A stretch of 64,000 nucleotides of DNA, from contig NC_060892.1 in assembly GCF_014805685.1 (NCBI RefSeq), positions 11,117,490 through 11,181,489 on the forward strand, given 5' to 3'. The notes below the pieces were generated by a model, which saw only the letters and a list, made by a program, of their open reading frames with translations, did no database searches and was not told where the DNA came from. Positions 22,896 to 34,600 of the stretch are shown here, in pieces. Within the stretch, counting starts at the first letter, position 1. Each line of letters begins with the position of its first letter. Source of the DNA: Silurus meridionalis. Its lineage: Eukaryota; Chordata; Actinopteri; Siluriformes; Siluridae. Made by a program: the position numbers and the translations under genes.

Positions 22896-23010
22896 CAAGC
22901 TTGGACAGGAACAAAGAAATTCACACAGTTGAGCAAAGTCTGGCATTTAAAAGAACGAGAAGCAGCTATACAGAGGAAACACTTATCCTCAGGACTGAAC
23001 ACAGCAATAT
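22868..23010 (+). repeat. diverged second copy of the 21686-21870 segment
   Basis: It shares ordered words with 21686-21870 over about 140 bp, including 'acaggaacaaagaaattcac' against 'acaggagcaaagacattcac', and 'acacttatcctcaggactga' against 'gcacttatcctcatcactga'. Both are on the plus strand. Confidence 0.6.
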
Positions 23011-23134
23011 AACTAACCTAAATAAAAAAAATTAAAAACAATGCTCTGAACTATTTGGCTAATATACATTGTCTCCAATCAAGCCTACCTTTATCAACAC
23101 AGCCTACGAGCTACTAACTGTTAAACATACAGCT

Positions 23135-23195
23135 TTCAGAGTGATTTACAATTATGTAATTTATACAACTGAGCAGTTGAGGGTTAAGTTACCAA
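23135..23195 (+). repeat. short copy of a high-copy fish repeat
   Basis: 'tttatacaactgagcagttg' followed by 'agggttaag' matches a well-known fish repeat word; only about 60 bp is present. Confidence 0.55.
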
Positions 23196-24953
23196 TAGTT
23201 GATTCACTGCACATTTTTTAATGTCATTTGCTTAAAAAACTTATTTGTCATGTTATTTTTAATTGTCAAGATGGTAAGATGCTTATAGTTGATATTTAAA
23301 ACAAATAATTTGTATGAGTAAAATCACAAAGTCTTCACGTGTAAACTTAAAATCTCACGTATTGCACTTTTTTTTTGTGTGTTCGTTCTTGCTAATGGTC
23401 ATGAAGGGTGCCAATAATTCTGACCTGTAATTTAAGATGTATTTCTCACCGTAGCCACTTGATGGCAGTAGTAAGCCATGCAGAATTTAAGCACAACGCA
23501 CAACCTTGACTTCTTGCACACCCTAATTAAACCAGTCATCACAACAGTAAAAATAATTTGATGGTGAATGCAGGGTTGCAAATATTATTGAGTGTACGGT
23601 GGGTGTACAAGGATGTGTCTTTAATGTGTGTGAGCTGCAGGGGGAAAAAAAACGTATAGCATCTCACAAAACATAGTGTTCTTCTGTTTGTGCAGACTTC
23701 GATTATAGTACTGGAGTGCAGAGTCGTTGGTGGTGGTGTTGTTTTAAACAGAATTGCTAATTAGGAGCCATGAGCATCGGCAGTGTGTGATCGAGGCGGA
23801 GCCCAACCAAGCACCACCAGCTTCCATCAGTGTGTGTGTTTGTGTGTGTATGTATGTGCGTGCAGCTGTTGTGGTCATCCTTTATTAAAGGGATGGGTGA
23901 CTGACTGCATGCCGTCATTAACCACATGTTTTCTATGGGGAGCTGATCAGGGGTGTGTAGGACATTTGTACTCTTCCAGCTGGCATACAGGTGTGCTAAT
24001 ACTGGATCTGTTTAGTGTTTGTTTAACTGGCTCTGTGCACACTTTTTAAATAGAATATTCAGTTTAAGCTGCTAAACACTAGAGAGATACACTATATTTA
24101 ATGTAGGATTTTTTGATGCAGCCATATGGGCAGCTGCCAGACACTTTTTTTTTCAGCATCACCGAGCCTTCACATACATCGCATTGGCTGTCGTCAGTAT
24201 CTGCACTAGTCGCTGGATAATTCTTATTGGTCTGTGCATGCTGTGATGTGGACTCTTATATGTTTAATCACCATATGGCAAAATTCATAGATGAAAAAAA
24301 GATTGACGTGTGCTAGTATGAGTATTATAATTAGAGCTGGGACAGAGTAAGGATGGAAACGTTTAATGTTTTGCAGTATGGCATGGTGAAAGATCCCACA
24401 ACACTGACAGAATGAAAGAACGAGTGTCAGCTGGCTAAAGTCCATGCTACTGTATTAGTGCAAGTGTGCTAATCTGCTAGGGCTAGAATGTTGATGTGCA
24501 AACTAATTTACAAACATGTTGTACATCCAAATGCTGTTTATTAGTATGCTGTTGGGCAAGTATACATCGTAAGCATGCTAAAACAATAGCCCTCATTGGA
24601 CAAGATTAGACTAAATCCGGACTATACTTCTTTAGGTATTTAGATGTTAGCACATTTTGTTTCCTAAAGTAAATACTGAGACATTATACTGTAGCTTCTG
24701 ACCCAAACTTGCTGCTATTCTTGCAAACTCCTCCCAAGCCTCGACTACTGTGAGTCCAAAAAACAGTGAGATATGAGTATTTTTACATAAAAAAATATAT
24801 GAAATAAATGAGTAAATCTTAGTTTGTGTGTGTGCATGTGTATTGTAAATGTTTAATAATATCCATCTTCAGGTATATAAGGAAATCAGTTGTAGCTTAT
24901 GTAGAACCCTGGGCCTGTTTGTGCAAGTTATTAAAGGGATAATTTTGTGTGAG

Positions 24954-24956
<3 letters not shown>
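23196..24956. other. non-genic, nothing specific recognised
   Basis: Mixed AT-rich sequence with no credible exon and no clear transposon. Short open frames here have no recognisable protein features. Confidence 0.5.

Positions 24957-25020
<64 letters not shown>
24957..25020. repeat. (GT)n microsatellite, about 32 units
   Basis: An uninterrupted GT run, one of the longest in the window. Confidence 0.97.
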
Positions 25021-25024
<4 letters not shown>

Positions 25025-25306
25025 CGATCTGATAGCTGCTTATCACATCACAATCTTTGCGTGAGCCCAGTTTCCCTCTTTCCAAATGTCTGTCCTCATA
25101 GCCAGACATCACAGCAGTTTTGCAGCTTAACCACTGGTTTATTACTACACTGTTCCTGGAAGTTGTTTTTACATGCCCCGACTTCACCAGCTCCTTCCTC
25201 CCTTTCAGAAAACTAATAACTCCCTGAGTCAGAATGGCGGGTGTGTTTGACTAACGCACATTCCAGACACATTCGCCGACTTTCAAATTACCAGTCCCTG
25301 TATTTG

Positions 25307-25308
<2 letters not shown>

Positions 25309-25337
<29 letters not shown>
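25309..25337. repeat. (GT)n microsatellite
   Basis: A clean GT run of about 14 units. Confidence 0.95.
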
Positions 25338-25338
<1 letters not shown>

Positions 25339-26592
25339 ACTTGTGGTGTAGATCCCAGGGCCCTCCAAGTCAAGTTAATGCAAGCGCAATAAAAGCATCA
25401 TGTTTGGATCAATAGGGGAATTCCCCCACAGTGAACTGCATGTCCAAAATGTGTTATTGTGATACATGTAACACTATAAGCCACACTGTAAAAGTGTGAT
25501 GTTTTCTGAAATATTGACTGAGCAAAAAGTGAGTGACTGTGAGTGCGGCAGCTGCTGAACAGAGAGTTTGCTATTTTTTTCTGTTGCGGAGGAGTGCTGA
25601 GTCAGCAGGTTTGCAGTAACCTGGCTCGTAGCCTTGCTTTTTCGAGGCTGATGCAATTATCTTTCGCTTTGTGATCTTCGAAGCTGCCGTACTGCAAATC
25701 GTCCGGGCGTAACTCTGCCGTCTTGTTCACTTACTGAAATGACACGGGCGGCATCAGAAGAGTCTCTGGAGTGAAAACAAAAAAATGGCTGCGTGTGACC
25801 ATGTGGGAAGAGAAACTACAGAAACAGAGAAGACATGCCTGTCACATCACAACAGCAAATATCAGGCTGTGGTTGTGGCTGCCACGTGATTCCTGTATGA
25901 ATGGTTTAGATGGGGAGGTTTGGAAGGAGATGCCCCACCCACACACACGCACACGCGCACACACACATTCTCCCTCCTCTTCAGGGCAAACAGAAGTGTA
26001 ATTATTTTTTACCCAGGCTGCAGCTGCTTTATGTGAACTTTGGCAGGCGCAGTGCAGCAATGGATCTGCTCCAGGAGACAGGAACTGAAAAAATCCCCCT
26101 CATTCTTAAGGCTGGAACAATATACACCACTTTTTGAGTCATTGCCCAGGAACGTCCAACTAAAGCCCTTGTGGCAAGCAGACTCTGGATTTTCCATGAA
26201 CTCGCAGTGACTCGTTTGGCTTCCAAAAACGATGTCATCCGATGTGTTTTCAAGGAGGAACACATAGTGGAACCTGGAACGGGGTCGTGTGGGTTGCTTG
26301 CAAAATCTGCTTTAAGCTAGCAAATGGAGAAAAAACGTTTAAGAGTGCGAATGTGTAAGTCTTTTTTCCTCTAGTGTTAGCAAGTTCTTGGCCTGGGGAG
26401 CCCATTAGACCACTGTGTTCCAGCTGCTGGCCCCGCGCTTGGCGACAGTGGTTTTTACGGTCAGTAAACAGTGGATCTCTCTCTCAGCAAATGCTCCACT
26501 CCCCAATTCAAATCACAGCTTTCAGTGGCCCAGGTCATCGGAGGTGAAAACACAAATGTTTTTTCCTCCCATCCATACTTGAGAGAGCAACA

Positions 26593-26595
<3 letters not shown>
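25338..26595. other. non-genic block of balanced composition, possible regulatory DNA
   Basis: Apart from a short CA-rich tract near 25938-25968, this is complex, non-repetitive sequence with more CpG and GC than its surroundings. I see no gene. It is one of several such blocks in the desert upstream of IRF2BP2, a gene known in mammals to be flanked by a regulatory desert. Confidence 0.3.
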
Positions 26596-26637
<42 letters not shown>

Positions 26638-26665
26638 ACGTCAGGGTGTTTTTTTTTTTTTTTTT
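26596..26665. repeat. (GT)n microsatellite followed by poly(T)
   Basis: A GT run at 26596-26636 is followed 12 bases later by 17 T at 26649-26665. Confidence 0.95.
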
Positions 26666-27039
26666 CCATTTTTCGCTTGCATCCACAGTTTGTCTTGTTG
26701 GGACAAAACTCGTTTGACAAGGTGGACAGAGGCTGTCTTCTTTCAGTAGGGGTAGCTGCAGCACTAACCTACACTCATCCCACAAGCATGAAAAAATTTT
26801 AATGAACAGCATGGTCAAGATTTAAAAATAATGTCTGATAAGAAAACACCACTTAGTAGCAGCGAAATCAGTGAGAAGTAATTAAAGTCTTTCCTGGTTA
26901 GTAGTCAGGTAAAAAATAAAATGTAGGTCACTTCCTATTCCTGTGTGAGCCAGAAAATATAACAAACGGCATACAGTATATGTTCTAAAAAAAAATAATT
27001 TAATGTTGTTAGTAGGTATTCTCTGGAATGACCAAACAG

Positions 27040-27660
27040 ACTGAAGGCCGTATTAAAGGCCAATAAATCATTCCATTTTTATTTTCTGGTATTGGTTCCT
27101 TCGGGATCTGTCTTTCTGTCTGCTGTACAGATACCAGCATGATGCATTTTGCAGATCTTTCATTATCAGGGATTTTATCCAAGATAGAAGCTTTTAAGGT
27201 GCACAAAATTCAGGTCGTGTTGTCAGACAGACAGGGGAGGAGTGTCGATCTGCACCTGTTCGGCCGCTTTCTCTTCGGTCCTTGTGTGTTCCTGCCATTA
27301 GCATTGGCCAGCCAGGCACATCAACCCAGGCGCCTTGGCAAGGGTCAGTGGTGCTGCAGATGGCCTGGGATTGATGCTCGGCATGTAGCCTCCGCCTGCA
27401 ATGGATCTGATTAAAGCCTTTGAGAAGAGACAGGCATTGATCACGTGTGGGCACATCCGAGCATACCAATTAAGCCTTTTGAACTCCCTTCAAATTATAT
27501 TGGGATTGCTTAAATCCAATGATTAAAGAGCCATGAATAGTCATTAATGAAGAAAACCATTCTTTTATCTTGTCGTTGGATTTAAAAATGGGACTGAAGC
27601 ATGATTAGTGTGGATCTGGGCGGAATGTGCTACTTTGTTGCAGCACACAAGATTTTTTTG
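27040..27660. promoter_or_regulatory. candidate conserved enhancer block
   Basis: About 620 bp of non-repetitive sequence is dense in homeodomain-, TCF- and GATA-like words: 'gattaaag' twice (near 27410 and 27523), 'caattaag', 'cattaatga', plus 'tcacgtg' at about 27440. There is no exon-like structure. Such composition is typical of developmental enhancers; the call is inference and needs cross-species alignment. Confidence 0.35.
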
Positions 27661-29194
27661 GCAGATGCAGGCCCAAGGTTTGGCACCATCCAGCACAAGA
27701 CTTCTTAAAACACACAGTGGCCTTAAAACAGTGTGAGAAGGATTAGTTTTTCACTCCATGACTTTCCTGCAGTGACTCGCAGGGCCTCTGCAGACACGTC
27801 GGCAGGGGATTAGTCGGCTGCAGCGGAGTTTCCCATCACCACGGCCTTCATCCTGTGAAACTGGAGATGAGGGAGCTGCTTAGACATAGAGCAGGGGCTC
27901 CAGGTCTCCCATGAACAGCGGAAGCGGTTTCCTCATATATGTGCTTGTTTTTATTTAGGGGAAAATGTGAAATGTGCTCCAGTCGCAGAGCTGTCAATTA
28001 GTTTTGAGACGTTTAGCGACGGTTTGTAAAGAGACGCGTTGTTATTAGCATATTTTACTGTATATAACCAGAACTTAGTTTGTGAAAAATTTATTTGCCC
28101 TTAAACTGAGTCACTCAGTTTTGCAGCAGCCTGTATGATACCACTGAAGTATGCAGGATGTGTTTTGTGCCAAATTCCTCTGCCTGCATATTGTGTTCCA
28201 AGGCTTTGAAGCCTTTGTTTTAGGTCAAGACTCACATGAATACGTTGGCACAAGCCCGAGGCCATATTTTCAGAACAAGTTTGGGAACGCAAGCTTTTGG
28301 AAAACATTTCCAGTTTAGTTGCTCTTGCTTTGCCTCCCCTTATTCTCTTTCTCTCTATCTCTCTCACTCGCTCCGTCTTCCTCAATCCACCCCCCCCTCC
28401 CACCCCCCCACTCCATGCCTGAAGCTCGCCTCAGGAAATACTCAAATGATGAAAGACGCTGGTCTTTTTTTCCCCTCTCCTTCCACACATTCATCATCTG
28501 GCTGTTCTCGTTTCCTGTTTACATGGCCGGGGGCTGGGCACCTCCCAGAGAAAGAGACGAGTCCTCTGATGATGTAATCCCACCCCCTTTTCCACTTCTC
28601 TTTCCCCGCCCTGCCCAAATTCACTGAACACAGGGAAAAGCACACCATTGTGCACACCCCCCCCCCGTTCAGCCTCTGTTGAGTGATCTTTCATTGCTTT
28701 CAACACAGTCCTCACCCCAATGCCAGGGGCAGCTCAACATCTGGCACCTGTCTCTCCCCGCCACTATTGACAGCCATTGATATGACACAGGTGTGAATTC
28801 TGTTATTTGTGTAGTGATAAAAAAAGAGAAGGCGGCCGAAGGCACAGTGACAGGGGGCAGCTGGCTTTTGCTGTTTTTTTTTAATACAATCTCTTCAGGT
28901 GCGTAGCCAAGGTCATGGGCAAGCAGCAACACCACGTGAGCCTGGGCCGCATGCTGATGCAAGAATTTTGGTGCAAGCGGATAGAGGAAATAGTTTTGGA
29001 AACTTTAAATGGTGAATAAAACAATACACATTCGGGCACTAAACAGGTGGTGCAACTAGTGACACCTTATTTAAACTAGTGTGTGTCGATAACATTCATA
29101 GACCGAAAGGGTTTAAAGAGTTCATTGTATCTTAGTACTGTCATACACTTTTGCAGGGTCATATGCAGCACTGTATACATGTTACCATTATAGC
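27661..29194. other. non-genic block, possible regulatory DNA
   Basis: Complex sequence with pyrimidine-rich and C-rich tracts near 28340-28410 and 28657-28667. A forkhead-like TTCCTGTTTAC is near 28510, and 28560-28640 is C-rich. No gene recognised. Confidence 0.3.

Positions 29195-29227
<33 letters not shown>
29195..29227. repeat. (ATA)n microsatellite
   Basis: An ATA/AAT trinucleotide run of about 11 units. Confidence 0.95.
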
Positions 29228-29256
29228 CTTGCATTGGAGATTTAGCAGTTATTTTT

Positions 29257-29271
29257 ATGATGAGTCATCAT
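29257..29271. promoter_or_regulatory. extended AP-1 / MARE-like palindrome
   Basis: ATGATGAGTCATCAT is a 15-base odd palindrome around the AP-1 core TGAGTCA, with arms longer than AP-1 needs. It lies in a balanced, non-repetitive block. Function is inferred from the motif alone. Confidence 0.35.
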
Positions 29272-29989
29272 TTCATAGAAGCCTGCCAGTGTGTCCCTTT
29301 AAAAGAGTCCACCCATCCTTAACAGCTGCTTCCCTCAGTAACCCAGGCTTTGTTTGTTTATTTTCATCCACCTGGGAATGTGACGAACATCGTAGGCTAC
29401 AGCTGTCCTAAAAATACAAACCCTAAATCTTAAAATACACAGAACCAGCACCCTTTCTACACCTCTCCTCCCTTTTCCAGCTCCATGGTGTCAGCTGTTA
29501 GTGATGGTAACAAGGGAAACTGAGCCAACATGAGGACGATAAAAGGGCAAACCAGTTGATACCCCTGCAGCCGGGCAGAGTTACAGAGAGCTTGGCCGGC
29601 CACAAGCCCTCCACCCTGTCATACTAGACGGGCGACAGATGCCATGATCTCCAGCAAGTTGCAGAAAAAAGGCTGCCTAAGCAGCTTCGCTATGTGCCAA
29701 CTTGATCTTAAGAGAAATGCCAATGCTCTATGCTGAGGCAGACACTACTGCTATTTGTGGCTTAATGTAACAGTAAGCTTTTAATCTGTACTCTCTTTCT
29801 GTAATGAAGGATAATGTTGGCTTAACTTAACTAAACATATAGGTAATGATCAATGACATGTCAAATGTATTGTGTTATTGTAAAATATTCAATGAATGTT
29901 CCCAAAGCAGTTTTCATCTCATTAGTTTTTAATTTAACAAACATCACAATTTAACCATGCAATATTTATAGTTGTAAAAAAGAGTTAAT

Positions 29990-30110
29990 GTTATAAAATG
30001 TATCATTTTCCTATAATGTTACACCTGCTATAATGGAAAATTAACAATCAACCAATTAACCATTTTGGCCAATCAGATTTGACGATTTAAAAGAAATGTG
30101 GTTTACTATA
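29990..30110 (-). repeat. fragment of an interspersed fish repeat
   Basis: On the minus strand this reads 'aatctgattggccaaaatgg' then 'ttgattgttaattttccatt' and 'atagcaggtg'. That parallels the plus-strand copy near 58115-58200 ('agtctgattggtcagaaggg', 'ttgattta', 'agcagcagat'). Both match a fish repeat I recall with this order of words. Confidence 0.45.
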
Positions 30111-30442
30111 TTCTAAAGTATTTTGATTTAGTATGGCCTAGGGTTTGATGGGTCTTATTCCAGGATTTCCATGCTGTAAACTGGATCCAACCACTTCAGC
30201 CAGTGAGTGCTGTTCCCTCCTTCCATAATCCACCGTCTCATTGTGAAAGTGCTGTGCTGATGAATAATTGTGATGATGCTGAAACATGTTTACTTTCAAA
30301 CCCGTGAGCGCAGCGCACCAATTTGCATCTGAAAGAACCCTTTGATGTCTTTATCTGCAACATGCAGGGCTTTGAAGCGTCTGACTGTAACCGGGTTTGT
30401 TTTTCCAATGTGATGGAAAGGAGAGGAGGAGTGTGGGGGAGG

Positions 30443-30443
<1 letters not shown>

Positions 30444-30494
<51 letters not shown>
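30444..30494. repeat. (GT)n microsatellite, about 25 units
   Basis: A clean GT run. Confidence 0.97.
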
Positions 30495-30498
<4 letters not shown>

Positions 30499-31198
30499 AA
30501 TGATAAGTAATAAGTACAGCAAGTTTTCTAAAGTAATCACAAATGCAAAGTGTCTGAAGAGGACACTTAGAGAGGCCATCTCACTATCATTTTCCTCTTC
30601 ATGCAGCTAAGCCCCTCTGTTAAATTTGCAGCTTTCTAAAATGAAACTGAGACATTGCTGATGAACAGACCAGTACTGCTGCTGTGTCTAATATGACTCC
30701 CCACAGAAAAAGGGTTGAAAATAGAAATGCTTCGTTTTGCTTGTGCGAGTTCACTAACCAGCACCTGGGATTTAAAAGACCTGACTAAACCATACAGGCT
30801 TTAGAATCAGTAACAAACATTTATGCCTGTTCTGCACCTATGAAACTATAGTGACTGGAACAACATTTAGGAGTTAGCTTGTATTTAGCTAAAGTTTAAT
30901 TGAAATGGCTAACAAGCATTTTTTAGAAAATACTGTACAATTATTAGCTAGCTTTGAATGAATATAAAAAAAGGGTAAAGAATCAGTTGTGGAGATTTTT
31001 GTGGAGACAACTTGCCAGCAGCTAGCTTGTTATTTAGTTAATGATGGGAAATAACTGTGTGTTTATTTTGAAAGTTTTTGTGATTACATATTAGCTAGCT
31101 AATATATGTTATACATTGTAGGCTGTCCTTTGCTAATTCCAGGCTAAATTATGAGGAATGCCTTTATTTTCCAAATCATTTGTGAAACTGGAAATTAG
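30495..31198. other. non-genic, nothing specific recognised
   Basis: Mixed AT-rich sequence with several 'ttagctagct'-type words but no gene, RNA or transposon that I can support. Confidence 0.45.
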
Positions 31199-31620
31199 TT
31201 CAATTAAATTTTATTTGTATAGTGCTTTTAACAATGGACATTGTCCTAAAGTAGCTTTACAGAATTAAATAGATTACAGTTAACATTTTTTTACATTATT
31301 AAAATTTTACATTTATAAAATCAGTCCATATAACTTCATCCCTATTGAGCAAGCTATTAGTGACCATGGCAAATAAGCTCCCTTAGATGGTATGAGAAGA
31401 AACCTTGAAAGAAAGCATACTCTCAAAAAAACCCATGCTAATATGAGTGACCCTGAATGTACATTCATTATAGTTCCATCATTGTTGAGATTAGCAATGT
31501 TCACTGATGGACTCTTGAATTCAAAATCTGTTCATTGCAACTTTTGTCTTAAGACACTGTGGCAGAATGTTTATATTAATTACAGTCCATCTTCATGGTT
31601 CTCAAGATTAACCCTCTAAA
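31199..31620 (+). repeat. old high-copy teleost interspersed repeat
   Basis: 'caattaaattttatttgtat', 'agtgcttttaacaatggaca', 'aaagtagctttacagaa' and, further on, 'agatggtatgagaagaaacc' occur in the order of a very common fish repeat. The copy is decayed by point changes. Its class is not clear to me. Confidence 0.6.
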
Positions 31621-32751
31621 GTAACTTTATGGATCCAGTCACTACTAGCAAAGCACTGCCATATGTATATGGTAGCTAGCATACATTCACAGTGAAACAT
31701 GTTTTGAAGTTTATTAGCTAAAGTATTAAAGTATGTTCATTTTAGCCAGTTAAGCTAGTTTAGTCGAACCTTGACTAGTTTAAACTAGAAGCTATAGGAA
31801 CGAGAGTTAAAAATAAAGAGATACCTTTATAAAGATTTCCTTTATAAAATGAGTGTTGGACATCTTTAAGGGTTATTTAGCAAACAACAAACTATAGCCA
31901 GCATGTTATATAGATAATGTTAAGAAAATAACTAGCCCACAATCACATCGCTAACATAATAGCACATTTTGAATGTTATTAGCCAGTTTGTAATATATTC
32001 TAATGTGTTCTAGTAGTATATTCTGGTTGTAAGCAAAGCATAAGTAATTTAATTCCTTTTCAAAATCAGCCATTATAGCTGTTTAAGGGTGAATCAAAAC
32101 GAAAAGAAATTATAGCCACTGGCTAGTTAAACATATACATTGAAAATTACCAGATGAGCACACTGTAAAATTTATTAGCTAGCTAAAAACATAAATTATA
32201 GGCTTTGTAGCTAGTTCTGTGCAATGGGTTAGCAACCGTTAAAAAGAAAACAATCAGTTGTTTGAAAATAAATTGGTAAAGCAGCAGAGTATTTGCTAAT
32301 AAGACGTGACTATTTCAAACACTAATGGGAAAAGAGTAAAAATAAACAGTATGCCTTGTAATCTTGTATTTGTTTTGTAATTGTCTCATAATGGTTAAAA
32401 AAAAATGGTCCAAGCGCATAGATCCCTGCTGTGCTACTAGGACATAAGCAACCCACTCTCCAAACTGGAAACAACTTCAGCACTGGGTTTAGCCTAAGGT
32501 CTACAGTCAGTTATTTAAAGGATATTCAAGCAGGAAGTTTATATAAAAAGAAGAAGTATTGGTGTGCCGGCTGAAGTCTTGCACACACTCCAGTTTTTGG
32601 TTAAGTAAAGCGGCTGCTAAATCCTAGCATTAATCTGACAGCATAATGTGTCGCAGTTGTGTTTGTTTCATGGGATCATTGATGAATTGTGTTGCATCTG
32701 AGTGGAATAGTGCAGATTTAAAAGGCATGTATAAAGAGCAAGCACATTATT
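31621..32751. other. non-genic, AT-rich, nothing specific recognised
   Basis: AT-rich sequence with many TAGC/GCTA words; no exon-like features. Confidence 0.45.
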
Positions 32752-32901
32752 ACACACACAAACACGCACACACATGCATACGCACATGCACATGCACAGC
32801 CCAGCCCGCCTGGAACATGCTGTAGATGAAAAACCTAGGCTGGGAACGTTTCCCGCTTTCTGACAATTAGACACACATAAAAAAAAAAAAACACACACAC
32901 A
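32752..32901. repeat. interrupted CA-rich tracts
   Basis: CA-rich sequence at about 32752-32800 and poly(A)/(CA) at about 32879-32901, separated by complex sequence. Confidence 0.7.
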
Positions 32902-32919
32902 CTTCCGCGTGTGTGTTCT

Positions 32920-32953
32920 GTTGGCATAGCAACACATCATTGCCAGGCAACGG
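32920..32953. promoter_or_regulatory. pair of RFX X-box-like motifs
   Basis: GTTGGCATAGCAAC (32920-32933) and TTGCCAGGCAACGG (32940-32953) are both close to the palindromic X-box GTTGCCATGGCAAC bound by RFX factors. They lie six bases apart in a GC-richer block that also carries a forward 'gtgggcggggtt' GC-box at about 32985. Confidence 0.4.
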
Positions 32954-33099
32954 CTGGGTTATGTACGTGGGTGTGTGAAGGTCGGTGGGCGGGGTTTTTC
33001 TGGTGTGTGAGGACAGGCAATCTGCCACATCAAACACTCACAAAGCCGTGATCCAATTTAACACCAAAAAAGAATGTTATTCCCACATTCCCACATCCG

Positions 33100-34600
33100 T
33101 TTTAGTAAATTGAAGTGATTTTTCTCTAAATATAAAGTGTAAAATGGCCATTAACATTTTTATTTTTGGCTACACATTAGACTTGCAAATTAATGTGTAA
33201 AAACATGACTTGTAGTAGAAAAATTGCTGGAGTTCAGAACCCAAGGATCAAAGTTTAAAGTGTATTTTCATACTATTTAACATAACATGATGATAAATAA
33301 TATTATTTTCATATCTGTATCTCTTTAACAAGAAAATCCACTATCAGTTGATGATATCAGACAGGCTTTTTTCAATTGCTACTATGAAGGCCTTTGCCAG
33401 ACAGTTGCCTTTGTGAGGTGTAGAGACCAGCCAAGTCACATCCATCCATCTACAGGAGATACCATCTCTGCAACAGCACACAATAGTCCTCTGCAGAACA
33501 TGTACTTACGTGTTCAGATAGCATCAGGTTGCTCAGTTTCCTTAAGTAACACGCTTAAAAAAAAACAGAGCAACTGCATTTTTCTGTTGAGGAAACAAAA
33601 GCAGAAGTTGCTTAACCTGATGAAGCAATTCGGGAGGATTCCTGAAAGCGTTTCATCATCACTTTTCTCTACTGCCGGCACCCTCTTAGTCATGCCCGTA
33701 GGAATGTGCTGTAATGCAAACAAAGGGCACAAAATGGCTGACCTTGCCGGTTAAACATAGGGGGGAAAAAACTAGTACGTCACACCAGGTTAGATAAAGT
33801 TACACCAATCTAAAGTCACTGGCCTCCATTAATCTTTTTTCTTTAAGCTTAGTTTATACACCGAAGTCCAGAGAGTAATTTACTGATTAACAGCACCAAG
33901 GACACACTAACCACACAATCAAAAAAAGGGGAAGATCTGACTAGTCTAATGCTAATAAAGCTGCTTGCTTTTAAAACTGACTTTGCAAGTAAAGTGTTCG
34001 CTAGTTAATTGAGATTACATCAAAGACAAGTAGATCATGTGGTTTACGATGGTGATTTCCAGTTTGAAAAGATATTCTGTACTCTGAAGGTCAAAAAAAC
34101 ACATCAGACCACACTGTACGTGGTTTCAACTTGTATTAAATGTGAATTGAAATTTCCCCAGAGCTTATGAACTGAAGAAATTAGCACCAGAAAAGCAAAT
34201 TAACACAAAGGCAGGTCAGAATAGGAAAGTACCTATTGTGAATCCTTTATTGAGAAAAAAACACAATTTTCTGTGCTGAATATGTTATATCAGAGCTATG
34301 ATTGGACATTGCCTGTACATAAAGCATAACCCATTAAGACATTTCCATATTAGCAGATAGTGTGCAAAAAAAAAAAAAGAAAGGGAAAAAAAACTAATAG
34401 CGACAATAAACTCAGGTGGTCAACTTGCAAAATAGCTTACATCTTCAATGTTTCTTGTCAAAATGAAACAATAACTGATTATTTTATGTAAACATAAAAT
34501 TTATATAAATTATATAAGCAATAAAGAAGTATTTAAATAATCGAAACTTTCTAATTGTCATTTTCTTAAAAGCAACCTGTCTGCAATATAGCGTTAAGCC
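33100..34600. other. non-genic; one block with OCT/SOX-like motifs
   Basis: Mostly AT-rich and unremarkable. A complex stretch at about 33560-33740 contains GGAATGTG (TEAD-like) and ATGCAAACAAAG at 33714-33725, an octamer half-site abutting a SOX-like site. No gene recognised. Confidence 0.35.

Noticed and set aside
24957..25064. Poly Val-Cys frames in GT repeats (also near 26596, 43672, 58944)
   Set aside because: They are translations of GT microsatellites and have no coding meaning; the same holds for His-Thr and Ser-Leu frames in CA and CT runs.
33413..33754. 113-codon open frame in the desert
   Set aside because: No family, no splice context and low-complexity Lys runs; the underlying DNA looks more like regulatory sequence.
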